The notes: generated from the letters alone by a model not told the origin. DNA of 64,000 nt from Capitulum mitella (GCA_030062745.1 CP099848.1:15425081-15489080); one strand, 5' to 3'. Positions 32,229-44,350 are shown, counted from the first letter of the stretch. Program-made: numbers and translations.

Positions 32229-35200
32229 ATGGGTCGGGCAGATATTGAGCGGGCAGTACGGCAGCTGGCTGGCCGGCCAGCCAGGGACCGGCTGCTGGCC
32301 ACACTGACGGAGGTGCGGAAACGTTTGATCTCCACTCGTCCTGGTTTGGAGGAGTTTGTGCGCCAGGGTGGCCTGTTTGAGTTGGTGGGTCTTCTAAAGG
32401 AGCTGCATCCAGCTGAAGTTTTCAACCTGGCACTCAGTATACTTGGCAACTGCACTACTCGGCCGGCGGGGCGCCAGCACTTTGTCCAGCACGGCGGACT
32501 GCACGCCGTCCTCAATGTGGTGAGGGTTTCTTGTTAGTTACTAGTAATGCGTCAGATGTCATCACGACAACCAATAGACCTGAATTCTTTTGTATATTGG
32601 ATTCGAAGCAATTGTCTGTTGGCTATTACCGAAACAACGTTTAGCATACTGCACAGTCGCAATAAGCATACGTCCTTTGTTGAAACTGTCCCCTTGGAGG
32701 CGGAGGCAGGTGGTCGTGTGTGAAACAATGTCAAGAGAAGGCGGGCCGTGGCTTCGCGGTGCCTCGGCCGCGGTCGGCCCCGGCGGCACGGTTGAGCCTC
32801 GGTGGGGCGGTTGCCGTTCGTTGGTGTGACGCGCTCGCCGCCGCCGCGCCAGATCCAGATCGTGGCCGACCCGGAAGTGGCGAACCGCGGGTGCCGCACG
32901 CTGGCGAACCTGGCGCGCGAGCCGCCGCTCTGCCGCGTGCTGCACCGGGAGGACACTCTGGAGGTGGCCACCGGCCTGCTGGCCGCCGAGCCGCCGCCCT
33001 CGGACGAACTGCGCCTCACCATCTTCCGATTCTGGAGGTTAGCGGGCGCCGGACGGCTCCGGCGCCGATGAGGGCGAGGGCGAGGGCGGGGGCGAGGGCG
33101 AGGGCGAGGGCGGGGGCGAGGGCGAGGGCGAGGAGGCGGAAAGTGGGGACCAAGAGGAATTGATTGGTTTTGGGGTGCGTAAGGACGCGCCGATATCACG
33201 GTCGTTTGGCGCTCAGAGACCGGAAAAATAGCAGCGTCCCGTCCCTGGTGAGCGAGGGAACGACCGCACGTTGTGAGCCGCGTGTGGCGGCGGTCGTGCT
33301 GGCGGGCGCGGCCGCCGGCCAGGGCAGCGCCGGTGACCGGGCGACCTCTGCGGCTCAGGACGCTGGCCGACACGGGCAGCCACCAGCGCCGCCTGCTGTG
33401 GTCCGAGTGCCTGGTGACGGTGGCGGCGGCGCTCGCCTCCGAGAACCGGCACCTAGTGCGGGAGGCCGTCCGCACGCTGACGCACTTCGCCGGCCCGTTC
33501 GCCAGGGAGACGGGCGCCCAGGTGCGTGTTCGTTTCGGCTGGCCGGCAGACGCAGTGGCCGCATGGACGCAACCGGGCTGGGGTGTTTAGCGATCGCTTC
33601 TTGAATGTGCGGTATTTTCCGGTTTGCCGCGCAGTAGATGTGATTTACACAGGTCGAGACATGTGGTCGGACTTGATTCGACTTGTGTTGTGACGTGCCG
33701 TCATTGACACGTGTCTCGGGGTTGTTTTTCCATGTGATGTTTCATCGGGCATTGTCGAGTCTGAATGGCATTGCCAGGTACCAGGTGCTCCCACTATAGA
33801 GCGTACCATAAATGCAGGTGCGCTTGAGCCTTGCCAAAAAGTGGTTTTAAAATTTTCTTGCTTCATTGTGATCTGTTTAAATCTTTTATGATAGAACGAA
33901 GCCTGAAGACCTAAGAAAACCAGTACCACAGAAAAGGGTGTCCTTTCCCCTGGTTCTAGTGCTGCTGGGCTACATTTTCATGTCAAATGCTCATGGGCGC
34001 GCCGTCTAGGTAATGCCCGTTCCAAACTCAGGACACATCAGACTCCCTTCCAGCGACCTCAGCCATGCCCCGTCCCGCCGCCCGCTGGCAGCCGGCTGCT
34101 GACGCGCGCCTCGCCGACCGTCCGATAGATGCAGCAGGCGCCGGACGCGCTGGCCGCGCTGCTGCGACTGTGCGGCGCCGGCGAGGCCGCGCCGCCGCCG
34201 CCGGCACACCGTCAGCTGGGACCGGCCGCGCTGCAGCTGGCGCTGGCGTTGGCGCGCGAGTCGTCGCTGCGGCCGCCGCTGGGCCGTCTCGGCTTCCTTC
34301 GGTTGCTGCACGACGGCGCCCGCCGCCCGGCCGACGGCCGGCAGGTGGCGACGACGTTGGCCGCATGCCAGGAGGCGGAGGGCGGCGTCTCCTGCGGGAA
34401 GCAGGCGCAAACAGAGCCCGGCCGAACACCGCCAGGGGCCACCGCCGCCGCCGCAGCAGCAGCCGCAGAAGACGACACTGCCCGCTCCGAAGGCGTTGAC
34501 GGACCAACTGGTCGGGGATGTGACATCCAGCCAAGCTCGCGGACGGAGGGCGGCTGGCGAGCCGCGCGGCCGGAGAGCGAGCCTGGGCAAGGTCGTGACG
34601 ATGGCGGCACTCCCACGGAGACGGCCAGCGACTGCTTCGTCACCAGCGCTGTAGGTACGTCAGTTTCAAACCTACCAAGTATGTTTTAAATACATCTAGC
34701 GTTTTTCGTGTGGCTTGTTCGTCTACTTCGAAAACAAGTATCCCCATTAAGCGTTTTTCACTTTGGAGCTGCAATTCAAATGGTCGCTCTCCACAACCAC
34801 CTGATTCTGCTTGTATATCATATCAGTATCATATCATATCAGTTTGCTTCCAGCGTCTGCTGAGGACCAGTGATCACCTGTCTGTGGTCTGTGCCTGTTA
34901 TAGGTCGGAACTCAACTATCAGCGTCCTCTTTCTCTTGCAGACCGGACGTCGCTGATCAGCGTCCTGTGTCTGTTCTGCTGGGAGTCGGTGAACAGGGCG
35001 CGGCTACGGTCGCTCGGCTACCTGCCATGGCTGGTCTCGCTGCTGGACTCGGACCGGCAGCCGGAGTGGCTCAAGCGGCGAGTGCTGCACGCCCTGTTCC
35101 AGTTCGTCTACGACGAGGCCGGCTTCGCCCAGATGAAATCGGCCGGCCTGATCGCCGTCCTGGTGGGCCGCCTGCAGACGCTGGTGGCCGGCTGGCGGGC

Positions 35201-37518
35201 GGCGGCCGCGCCCGCCTCGCCGGCCCGGCTGAGCTCGGAGGAAGATGCGGATGACGGCGATGGCAGCGGTGCCGAATCGCCGGCCGCGTTCCGCGCCGAC
35301 AGCCCCACCTACCGGCAGGTGGAGCGCGAGATCGAGGCCTACCTGCAGCAGGTGCGCCGCGCCGCGCCGCCGGCGGAGCGGCTTTGCAAGGCGTTCAGCC
35401 CCACCGACAGCCTGGCCAGCTCACCGTGGCGCTCGCCGGACGTCAGCCCGCCCTCCTGGCCGCTCTCCGGCTCGCCGGCGTCCGCCTCCCCGAGCTGGTC
35501 CACGGCCAGCTCGTGCCCGTCACAGGTCTCGCCGGCCGGAGGACCGTTCTCGCCACCGGTCTCGCCGACCGATGGGTCATTCTCGCCTGCTGAGGGGCCA
35601 TGCTCGCCTGCTGATGGGCCGGTCTCGCCGGCCGGTGGGCCGTTCTCGCCGCAGAGTGGTCTGCCGCCTGCTCCGTCTGAGCGCGGGCAGTGGTCGCCGC
35701 CGGCGCCGGAGTCTCCGGCCGGACCCTCCTCGCCACGCGTCCCAGAGCCGCGCTCGGTCCGCAGCCGGCAGGCAACGCCCGGGTCGCCCAACGGGCGGCG
35801 GAAGCGGCGGCGCTCCTCTTCCGAGGCGACGGCGCCGGCCACCGGCCGCGGCGGCGACGAGGAGGACTGGCTGCTGCTGCTGCTGTCGCGCGAGTCGCAG
35901 TCGGAGCGGCCCGACGCGCGGCTGGCCGGCGCCGACAGCTGCGCCGCGCTCGTCGACTACATGCGCTTCGCGTCGCGGCCGCAAGCGCGTGCCTCTCGCG
36001 TGCTGGCGCGCCTCTGCAGGTGAGGGGCTGGCTGGCCGCGGACGGGACAGAGACTGGTTGATGCAGTCGTTAGTAATGACATGTGGCATTGCAGACCGAG
36101 TCCAGTCCGCGTCTGGCATTTGTTGTTGCCCGTGACCGGAAATGCCTTGTAAACACCATTTTCGTTCACCTCATTTGTGTAGATTGTCACTTGGCGAATG
36201 TATTGTAGAAACGTACTCCCTTTCAAATCTTTCGACGTCACTGTCGCGGCTTACCCCGGAAATCCAGTTCGCCGCGCCTTTGGTAGGTCTCCTGAGCGCC
36301 GCATCTGCCGCAGGAACCCACACTGTTTCCGGTCGCTGGTGTCGCAGCGTCTGGCCTGGCAGTGCGTGAGCCGGCTGACCGAGGAGCAGGCGGCGGCACC
36401 GCTGGACTCGCTGCGCACGGTGGCAGAGTCCGGATACGGCCAGGGCGTGCTCGAGTCGCTCCTGGAGGTGGGCGGTGGCCAGGCCGTCTCGGCGGCGACC
36501 ACCGCCGCCATCGTCGTCAGGTCAGCCGTCCACCAACGCGGAGGGGCACCATAGCCAATGGAGCCGGTTTCATTTTTGTTTGCAGGCCTTGCGGTTTCTG
36601 GTGGAGTGAATTTATGTATGCAATGAGCTTTGGGGAAGGTCTCGTTTGTACGTTTTTTCTGTGTTGCTCTGATGACTACCAGTCGGCAGTCTTGACCTCG
36701 ACACTAGGGACCCCGATGACGTCAATTCAGGGATTCTTCGCTGACCTGCGTTGACACTGCCCTTCCCCAGCCTGCAGACGAGCCTACGCCGGCTGCTGGT
36801 GCGGCGCGGCGGCCTGGATCTGCTGCTGGCCGGTTTGGGCAGCGGCGGCGAACGGGCCGAGCTGGCAGGCGGCGCGCTGCTGGCGCTCGGCCAGCGCCTG
36901 GTGCCGGCCGAGCGGGCGCCGGCGCCGGCGCCGGCGCCAGCCGGCCCGCGTGGCCCCTGCCTGTACGCGGCCGAGCTGGCGCCGGCTGACGTGACGCTGG
37001 TGCTGGCTGACGGCGAGGTGGCGGCGCGGCGCGGCCGGCTGGCCGCCGGCGGACCCGTGCTGGCCGCCCTGCTGACCGGCGCCTTCCGCGAAGCCAGCAG
37101 CCAGCGCGTGGCGTTGGGCGAGCTGCGGCATGCCGTGGCCGTGCCGCTTGTGCACCTGGTGTACGGTTGCCGGCGCGGCTGCCGCCTTCTGGACCGGCTG
37201 CCGGCCGTACTCTGGCTGGAGCTGCTGGCCGCCGCCGACCGCTTCCTGTTGGTCGAGCCGGCCGAGCTGCTGGGCGGCCGCGTGCTGGCCGCCCAGCAGC
37301 CGGCACAGCTGACGGCGCTGTACCGCGCCGCCAAGCGGCTGCCGCTCGAGCTGGAGGGCGCCGGCCGGCTGGACCTGCACCTGCTGTGTCGGCTGCTGGC
37401 TGCCGGGCCGCGCCGCGCCGCCGCCGAGCTGCGCCGCCTCCTGCGCCACGAGGGCGACGCACTGGTGGCCGACCTCCGCTCAGCAGTCACCCAGCTGCTG
37501 GAGCCCAGCGGCCACTGA
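32229..37518 (+). CDS. ARMC5: Armadillo repeat-containing protein 5, seven exons, complete
   Basis: Exons: 32229-32519, 32853-33037, 33359-33521, 34129-34654, 34942-36019, 36314-36520, 36771-37518. All junctions are GT-AG and phases match (0,2,0,1,2,2), giving 1065 aa plus TGA. ATG at 32229 (MGRADIERAVRQL) is preferred; an in-frame ATG at 32112 exists. Residues 1-240 and about 389-470 are armadillo-type helices (e.g. GLFELVGLLKELHPAEVFNL, GCRTLANLAREPPLCRVL). Residues about 470-700 are acidic and Ser-Pro rich with repeated 'SPA(G/D/E)GP'. Exons 6-7 carry NPHCFRSLV and a BTB domain at about 885-990 (DVTLVLADGEVAARRGRLAA) with a helical C-terminal extension. This ARM-BTB layout is specific to ARMC5 (human 935 aa). 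Known role: substrate receptor of a CUL3 E3 ligase acting on RNA polymerase II subunit RPB1. Exon 4 is alanine/proline rich and the least certain part. Confidence 0.92.
33066..33137 (+). repeat. (GGGCGA)n tract in ARMC5 intron 2
   Basis: About 72 bp of GGGCGAGGGCGAGGGCGGGG repeats on the transcribed-sense strand, immediately after exon 2. Runs of three or more G with 2-3-nt loops could form G-quadruplexes. The complementary frame reads RPRPRPRP and is not a gene. Confidence 0.9.
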
Positions 37519-39384
37519 GGAGGGCAGCCTGCTGAGTCTCACCTGTTGCGGAGGAGGTTGGTGCCGTGTGACTGATGTAGCCTGGTTGTCCGCTGAAACT
37601 GCTGGTTCTGTTTCCAGAAGCCTGGTTACGGGCGCTGCCAGAACTTCACAGATGGTGATGAAATAGACCACAGTTAATGAAACAGTCTGGAATAACTGTT
37701 TAACTTATTTCCCCTGCCTTTAACCACGATTTTGTGGAGCATTTTCTGGCATCTTTCTGGTGTCATGTAAACCTACGTTGTCAAGAAGTGCGAAAGTTAC
37801 TTCATTATGCGTAGAAATTTGTTATCCTTGAAGTGCAAGTGCTGTCAGCGGTATTATGAATCAGGCATATAACCGGTTGTTGCAATACCGGTCGGAACTT
37901 TTGGGGACGTATAACGTACAGTTCTCCAAAGTAGCGTGTTTTGCGTTGCTTGCACCTCGTCTGTCTTTCATTGCGCTGTTTGTGGTGAATACTGACACTG
38001 TTTAGCTTTGTTAAACGTTAATGCGAATGGTGGTGGTTGGGACGATTATAAAAGGAGAGAACTGTGCTTTCCCGCGTCTGTTACCAACCGGAAATGTTGC
38101 TTCGCGTGGCGGTTCGGGATAGCCAACAAGAAACACCAGACATCCTTCTGGCGGTTTATGACTGGGTCACAGTTACACCAAATTGTTGCATGGAGTGGGT
38201 TCGTGGATCCACAAGACGAGCGGCATTGCAACGTCTATAGCCTCTGCTACGCAGAATTTCGAGGTAATCAAATCGCTTCTGAGCACTACGTAGGCTTTTT
38301 GTCTGATGACAGACAGAGAAATATGAATTACATCGGACACGGATGTACCACGTTTTACCTGTCTTCCGTTGGTTACTGCGGTTGACATATTTTTACATGG
38401 CCACGGGCCACACTGATGAGAATTTTCCTTCAGAGCAGCACGTGACTATGATCTGCGAAAAAAACTCACGGCTCGCAGGAAAAGCCTAGACGGCAATACA
38501 GGTAACTCGGCACTTTTATCCCCACCACTATGAATTCGCAGGAAGAATCCATATGATGGACACGAACATTTGCGCCTGGTTTAAACTGTCACAATTCGTT
38601 TTCAATAGACGACTGGAAATTGGTAAAACTGTGCTCGGAAGATATAAGATTGGACGAAACTACCGGATCCGATGGTCCAAACAACACGGACAGTAGAGTG
38701 ATGCTTACAAGTAACAACACGTTTTCCATAAACGATGACTGACTTGATTTGACTGCTTACGTTTTTTATGAACCAATCACGCGACCAGATGAAAGAGCAA
38801 GCTAGAAATAACAAAGTATTAAACCAACAACGTCATGAGAAATAAAATCATCAGGGTTTTGGGATACACCATGCCACATATCGGTAACGAAACAAAATCG
38901 GAAAGGTGAGTGACTACAGTAATCAGAGCAACTGTCGTGGTGACCGCCATGCTCAACTAACAGACAAACCAGAAAATGACGCGCCCGACGATAGAATAAC
39001 GAGTCAATGAGCGACTCAGGTAAAGAACACATACCAGTTTGCAAATCATGCGTGCATAATAACTCAAACAAGACGCTAGGTTAACGGATTCGCGTATGAT
39101 AGATCATAATTCCGTGGGGTCCAATGTCCGGAGTTTTGTCCTCCATCTTCGCATCACGTGCATCATTTGCTAAAAAGTCCCTGGCACTGACCATGACAGA
39201 GAATTCGCCACCTACATGTCCTGCTCAACTCTAAGCACGACAATTCGCCTCAGCTCAGACCGCCAAAGAAATCGAATCGCCCACCCAAAACCTAAACATG
39301 TTTTCAGAAGCAGAAAACAACGAGCAGCCGCACGGAGTTCGAACGAAATGCTTTTCAACTGCTGGGTCTACGGGTTCTCTGATG
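37519..39384. other. Intergenic between ARMC5 and TIGAR
   Basis: Holds the 3' UTRs of the two convergent genes. A 125-aa frame at 38008-38385 has no recognised motif and no splice context, so I do not call it. No transposon was recognised. Confidence 0.45.
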
Positions 39385-40146
39385 TCACACGCCGGGCGGC
39401 GCCGTCGAGGTCACGTCGCCCAGATGCTCGTCGCTATGTATCTTCAGGAACTTGAGCGACAGCTTGTCGACGCCCGTCTTGGCCACGTGCACGACCGAGA
39501 CACCCGTGTTAGGTGCGATCCGGTGCGCGTCCGCCCTCTTGAGATTCGAGTCGTACGTCTCGAGCAAATGGCCGATCAGCTCGCGAATGAAACAGCCGTG
39601 GCTGGTGATGAGCACGCGCATGCACTGGTTCGACAAGTGCCTCTGGCAGAGGTCCCTGAAGACGGCACCGGCGCGCTGACGCACCTCCTGCTGCGTCTCG
39701 CCGCCGACCGGCACGAACTGGGCCACGGGCACGCCGGCGGCGGCGGCGGCGCGCGCCAGCTCCTGCACCGGCCGGTTCTCGCACTCGCCGTAGTTTTTCT
39801 CGCGCAGGCGCTTATCCTCGGTAACGGGCAGGCCGGCTGCCACGATGTCGCATGTTTGGCGTGCGCGGCTCAGGTCGCTCGAGTAGACGGCGTCGAAGCT
39901 GACGCTGCGCTCGGCCAGGTAGCGATGCAGCGCCTGCGCCTGCTGGACGCCCAGCTCGGAGAGTGGGTAGTCAGACTGACCCTGGATCACCTGCTTCTTG
40001 TTGCCCTCGGACTGGCCATGACGCACTATGGTAAGCAGCAGTGATGGGCGCAGCTTCGCCAACTTGCTGGACGAGCCATGTGCATCAGCCAAGTCCATGA
40101 TGCTTTGGATTGGTCTGTGATGTGCCAGTGATTTCCAGCCTTGCAT
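39385..40146 (-). CDS. TIGAR: TIGAR-like fructose-2,6-bisphosphatase, intronless
   Basis: A single 253-aa frame, ATG at 40146, TGA at 39387-39385. Histidine phosphatase (phosphoglycerate mutase-like) fold: LLLTIVRHGQSEGN with the phospho-accepting His43, SSDLSRARQT, LREKNYGECENRP (acid catalyst region), VPVGGETQQEV, and VLITSHGCFIREL with the second catalytic His. The tail RIAPNTGVSVVHV is characteristic of TIGAR and not of PGAM or STS phosphatases. Human TIGAR is 270 aa; about 33 residues precede the conserved core, so Met17 is an alternative start. Known role: lowers fructose-2,6-bisphosphate, slows glycolysis and favours the pentose phosphate pathway; it also acts on other phospho-substrates. 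It converges with ARMC5. An intronless copy may be a retrogene, but all catalytic residues are present. Confidence 0.9.
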   Translation of the reverse strand: MQGWKSLAHHRPIQSIMDLADAHGSSSKLAKLRPSLLLTIVRHGQSEGNKKQVIQGQSDYPLSELGVQQAQALHRYLAERSVSFDAVYSSDLSRARQTCDIVAAGLPVTEDKRLREKNYGECENRPVQELARAAAAAGVPVAQFVPVGGETQQEVRQRAGAVFRDLCQRHLSNQCMRVLITSHGCFIRELIGHLLETYDSNLKRADAHRIAPNTGVSVVHVAKTGVDKLSLKFLKIHSDEHLGDVTSTAPPGV

Positions 40147-42146
40147 TTAATATTCAACCATTCATAACTGTGAACAACAAGAAGTTGACAGCAGCTCTAT
40201 CAACACTGCATGTTTCATGTGATGTCAATAACAGCTGCACTGCATGTTTCAGGCAATGCCAATGATGGTTGTGGATCAACATTAAGGCTCACTGTGCAAG
40301 TAACTTAGCTGTTCCACAAAACAATCAAACAAAATGAGCCTCAGGCTGTCCTTTGATCATCAGCAAGGCTAGCAAGGAAAGCAAGCATCCTGCATGTGCT
40401 TAAGTGATTGTTTCAGGACTGCTCTGGCAATGAATAGAAAGAACTAATTCTAAGCAAAATATTTGGAAACATCCTAGAATGCCGTGTGTTTTATGATAAA
40501 ATAAATAATTCATAATGATGCAACGTCTTTCATACACTGCGCGAAATTGCAGCAAAAAGCCTATTATTTTCAGAAATTTTACAGAAATGGCAGTACTGTG
40601 TTTTACTATTTGTCTTATGAACTGCACTCATGGAACTGTGAAATACTGTGAAATCAGAAGGCAGGAAATATATCATCCCATCCAATGCACAGGACTTCAC
40701 TGTATCTTCATGCATAGCATAGAAATAAATGACCTTCATTTCCTTGTAATTCTGGCTGGGGCACAGTCCTGGATTTAAACTGCAGCCCTGCTAATAATTC
40801 ACAAACTTAAACACTAAGTATAGGCATCATGAAAATGCATAGAATGATGGTTGTCAAGCAGTGCATAGAAGAAATGGCACCATCATGTCATTCTTTAAAC
40901 GGAACACAGTGAGCCATCTAGTTGCCAACTTACTGCAAGATACTGGTCACACGTGCCTTGAAATCATGCACCTAGCTTGCGAGAATGGCGGGTTGCACCG
41001 ATGTACCTAACTCAAACGAAGTAACAGCAGTTCAACGACGCAGCGCTTGAGTTACCTTGACTTAAACCACGGTTCAAACCAAGGCCCTAATACAACCGCA
41101 AACGATGCCCTCCACGCTTACCTACCGGCAAACCCCGGGCCCTGACAAACCTTTCAGAAGCACGTTGCAATATTTACCTGTCATTGCGCCACGTCTTGTC
41201 TACTTTGAAAAAATCAAAGCAATAAAGCAATGTTCCGATTTGAAAAATATTTTACCTTCTTTTAACAGCTTTTATTCGAAAATTCTGCTCAGCCTATTCA
41301 TTTATCAAATTTTACCATACAAAGACCAGTTTTACTCCATAGCAACGGATATTCGTCGTCGTTGCTATGGCCTCACAGTGTCAACAAAATTTGCGGCAAA
41401 AACGAAATTGTATTAAGCTCCATCACGGTGCGCTATGAAAAGTGTAATGTTTGCGAGTAACTGAGCTCATTAATGTGATTATTTCAACGTTTTTTCCATA
41501 GCTTCCTAGGCTGCAGATTCATAAAGGGAATGATCAAGTTGCATTGGGTACATTAATGCTGATTGCTTGTGGTACAGGAATCAATACAGAAGGTAAGGGC
41601 AATTTAAGCCAAAACCGCTGCAGCTAGGTAGACAAAATAAGGTGTTCCTTATTACCAGACGTAATTTTGTGGCAACATCATATATCATCAAGCAAATGGA
41701 GCAATTTACCACTGAAGAAAAGGGCATTGAGCAGGCAGGGTGTTGGGGATATTTGCTCTGCATTATGATGCAATTTAGTTAATCTGTTATTCTGCAACAA
41801 ATATTTGCGAGTATTTTTATAAAGCATAAGTTGTCAGACTGTTTGTATTTAAGTTGTTTATTTTTTTGTCATCCCAGAAATATTGGACATGTCTCATGCA
41901 TTTGTTTTGTCTGTTAACCATCAGCTCTCTCCTTCCTGTGATATCTTGCTATGCTACCTTGACTTTTTCATGGACACTCACTGAATTGCATTTTAACCGT
42001 GCCTTTTGACAAGCCGTTAATTCATCCTCTAGAATATATGATGATCACCTATGATTGTCCTGCCCTTGAGGCACTGCTCAGGTGCAGATAAGCTCTGTCT
42101 CCTCAGGTGGGACTGCCTGTCAGCCACCAGAGCTGCAGAGCTAAGC
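40147..42146. other. Shared upstream region of TIGAR and LRRC56
   Basis: TIGAR (minus) and LRRC56 (plus) are divergent across this 2 kb of AT-rich DNA. It holds an inverted pair of RFX-like half-sites (41337-41346 and 41361-41370, separate entry). No coding exon recognised; an upstream LRRC56 exon could be hidden here. Confidence 0.45.
41337..41370. promoter_or_regulatory. Inverted pair of X-box (RFX) half-like sites
   Basis: CCATAGCAAC (41337-41346) and GTTGCTATGG (41361-41370) form a perfect 10-bp inverted repeat with a 14-nt spacer. CCATAGCAAC equals ten bases of the X-box GTTGCCATAGCAAC bound by RFX factors that drive cilium genes. It lies about 0.8 kb upstream of LRRC56, a cilium-assembly gene. 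Each site lacks the outer GTTG half, so binding is uncertain. Confidence 0.35.
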
Positions 42147-44350
42147 ATGCCGCCACCTGGCAGTGCCGATGAGGAGGATGCGCCGTGTCACGTGGAGGTC
42201 TCGGACACCACCGACCTCTTTGAGCTGTGCCGCCAGCTGGGCACGGCCGAGCCAGCCTCGGTGCTCGCCGTCTCACTGTCCGCCCGGCCAGAGTCGGGCA
42301 ACGGACTCAGCTGGACGTTGCAGCAGCTGTCGCGGTTGGAGGAACTGCGTCTGCAGCGCTCTGCGCTGCCAGGCGGGCTGCGCGCCTTCGGCTCGGGCCT
42401 ATTTCAGCTGCGCGTGCTTTGGGTGGTCGGCTGCGGGCTCAGCTCCCTGGACGGCGTGTGCGCACTACCCCGGCTCCGGGAGTTGTACGTGGCCAGGAAC
42501 GAACTGGAGGAAGTGTCGCTGTGCAGCTCGCTAGAGCAGCTCCAGGTTAGACTGCTTCTGGCAGGCTTCTGGTCCGCCACAGGATCAGGCCTGGCCCAGA
42601 AAATATGTGCAGTTGGTGAATTCGTTTATGGACCAAAATTAATCTGTGTGTCGTGGCGTGGAAGCTTTTCCAAAACAGCTTCATCATAATCGCTGCATTG
42701 TATGCCTGAACACGCGCGCAATTTGCCGTGCTGACCGCCAGGTTCATAGTGTGCATTTGCAGAAAGAGCTTACACTTAGACTGTGCCCATGCTTGTCGAT
42801 TAGGGGACTAGCATTTGAAGACGTGGGCGCTGTGGGCTCATGCTTTCAAACACCACCGGGATCCGCCATTTGGCCACCTTCAGCGATACAAGAGTGAGTG
42901 GTACGGTCCCTTGGCCGAGCCGTTTCTAAACCTTGATACAGAAACGAAACCGGAAACGAGTGTGTAGCTTGGTCTGTTGGCTACACGATTCCCGTTTGAA
43001 AGTCTTCGTAACATTACAGGCGACCCCAAAGGAGGTCATGTGGGTGGACCTTGCTTTCCATTGGATTTTGTGGGACGTAACGTAAAAGACGCCTCAAGGG
43101 ACCCAGAACAGCTTCTGATGATGGACGGGGACTTAAACTGCTGCTTCTATGCAGATCATTGCTACCAAACACTCCATGAGTTCTCCCAGGTCATCAAAAA
43201 GCCAGTGACCTCATTTTGCGATTTACGGCCCCGGGTGACCTTGACCCGCAGAGACACGGGTACGAAGGTCGTTGACACCATGTATGAGATTGACAGTCAT
43301 GCATAAGATTGGGTAAGACTCAGCATAGAGTACATATAAAACGTCTGCTGACATCCCAAGGAGAAAGAGAGGTCGTAGGTTAGCGACCTATCAAATTGAA
43401 GAACCCAGATTTTCGGAGAATACATACGTGAAACTTTCAAAACTCGTCCATGCAAAATTTCGGCGCGATTGGATCGGTCGTTCTATGGCAGCTTGGAAGA
43501 ACCTCGGCGGTGCACTAAACCCTCTTTTCTGGGGCGGACAAAGATTTTCCATGCGCTACGATGTAAACAAACTGTTTGTCTTCATGCTGTTTTTTTTTTT
43601 TTTAGAATCCGGCCTGTACTAATCAGATTCGTTCTTTTGTCCACCTCAGCATGATATTTCAGCATGATATTTGAGCATCAGCATGACATGATATTTGAGC
43701 GCCGGGTTTTCCCTGACGCCCTGACCAGAGCCTGTTGGCGTCCCCAGGTGCTGGACGTCGAGGACAACCGGCTCACGGAGCTGACGTCGCTCATGTTCCT
43801 GCGGGTGTGTCCGGAACTGCGCGCCCTCCAGCTGCGCGGCAACCCGGTCTCGGCCGACGCCGGCCAGCTGCGCCAGCTGCAGGAGTGGCTGCCGCAGCTG
43901 CAGACACTCAACGGCGAGCTGACGGCGACGGGGGAGCGCCTGTTGCGCCGCCTGCAGCGCGCTCCGGACGACATCCTGCCGCCGGTGGCGGCCGCGCTGC
44001 CGGCCTCGCCGCCGGCCCGGGCGCCGCTGGCGGCCGCCGTACCGCGGCTGGTGGCCGCTTCTCACGTGCTGCCGACCCGGCCGGGCGACGGCGGGCCGCG
44101 GCCGGCCGCCGCCGGGCCGCCGCGGCGTCCGCCCGGTCAGGAGCCGGGCCGCCCGCCCTCCTGCCACTCGACCAGCAGCGACTCCTCCGCCAGCCTCCCG
44201 GCCATAGACGCGGCCGGCGGCGACCTGAGGGCGACCGGAGAGCGCCGCGCGGCCGCCAGCCCCTCCTCCCAAATCAAGATCAATACCTGGATGGTCGCCG
44301 CGGCCGGCAAGACTGGCGTTGAGAGGAAGCGCACTGGGGAGTGTAAGTAG
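42147..44350 (+). CDS. LRRC56: Leucine-rich repeat-containing protein 56, two exons recovered
   Basis: Exons 42147-42545 and 43748-44350 join in phase 0 (CTCCAG then GTTAGA; acceptor GCGTCCCCAG). This yields 333 aa to TAG at 44348-44350. LRRs run from about residue 45 to 175: LSRLEELRLQRSALPGGL, LFQLRVLWVVGCGLSSLDGV, LPRLRELYVARNELEEVSLC, and across the junction LEQLQVLDVEDNRLTELTSL, closing with VCPELRALQLRGNPVS. The junction sequence closely follows LRRC56 ('LLEQLEVLDLEGN'). A Pro/Ala/Ser-rich tail follows. Known role: preassembly or transport of outer dynein arms in motile cilia. Human LRRC56 is 542 aa; a strong donor (GAGT then GTAAGT at 44343, phase 1) may continue to unseen 3' exons, and 5' exons may be missing. 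ATG 42147 is the first in a good context; the frame is open further upstream. Confidence 0.82.
42546..43747 (+). other. LRRC56 intron
   Basis: 1.2-kb intron between the two LRR exons. It contains open frames (42977-43306) without motifs and a poly-T tract at 43591-43604. No exon in matching phase was recognised. Confidence 0.6.

Noticed and set aside
32552..33475. 307-aa minus-strand frame
   Set aside because: It is antisense to ARMC5 exons 2-3 and runs through the (GGGCGA)n tract as RPRPRP; GC-rich third positions keep it open.
34006..34643. Minus-strand frames of 143-194 aa
   Set aside because: Shadows of ARMC5 exon 4, very GC-rich with no motif.
36612..37490. 292-aa and other minus-strand frames
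   Set aside because: Antisense shadows of the ARMC5 BTB exon.
38008..38385. 125-aa plus-strand frame downstream of ARMC5
   Set aside because: No recognised motif, no splice or start context, competing minus-strand frames.
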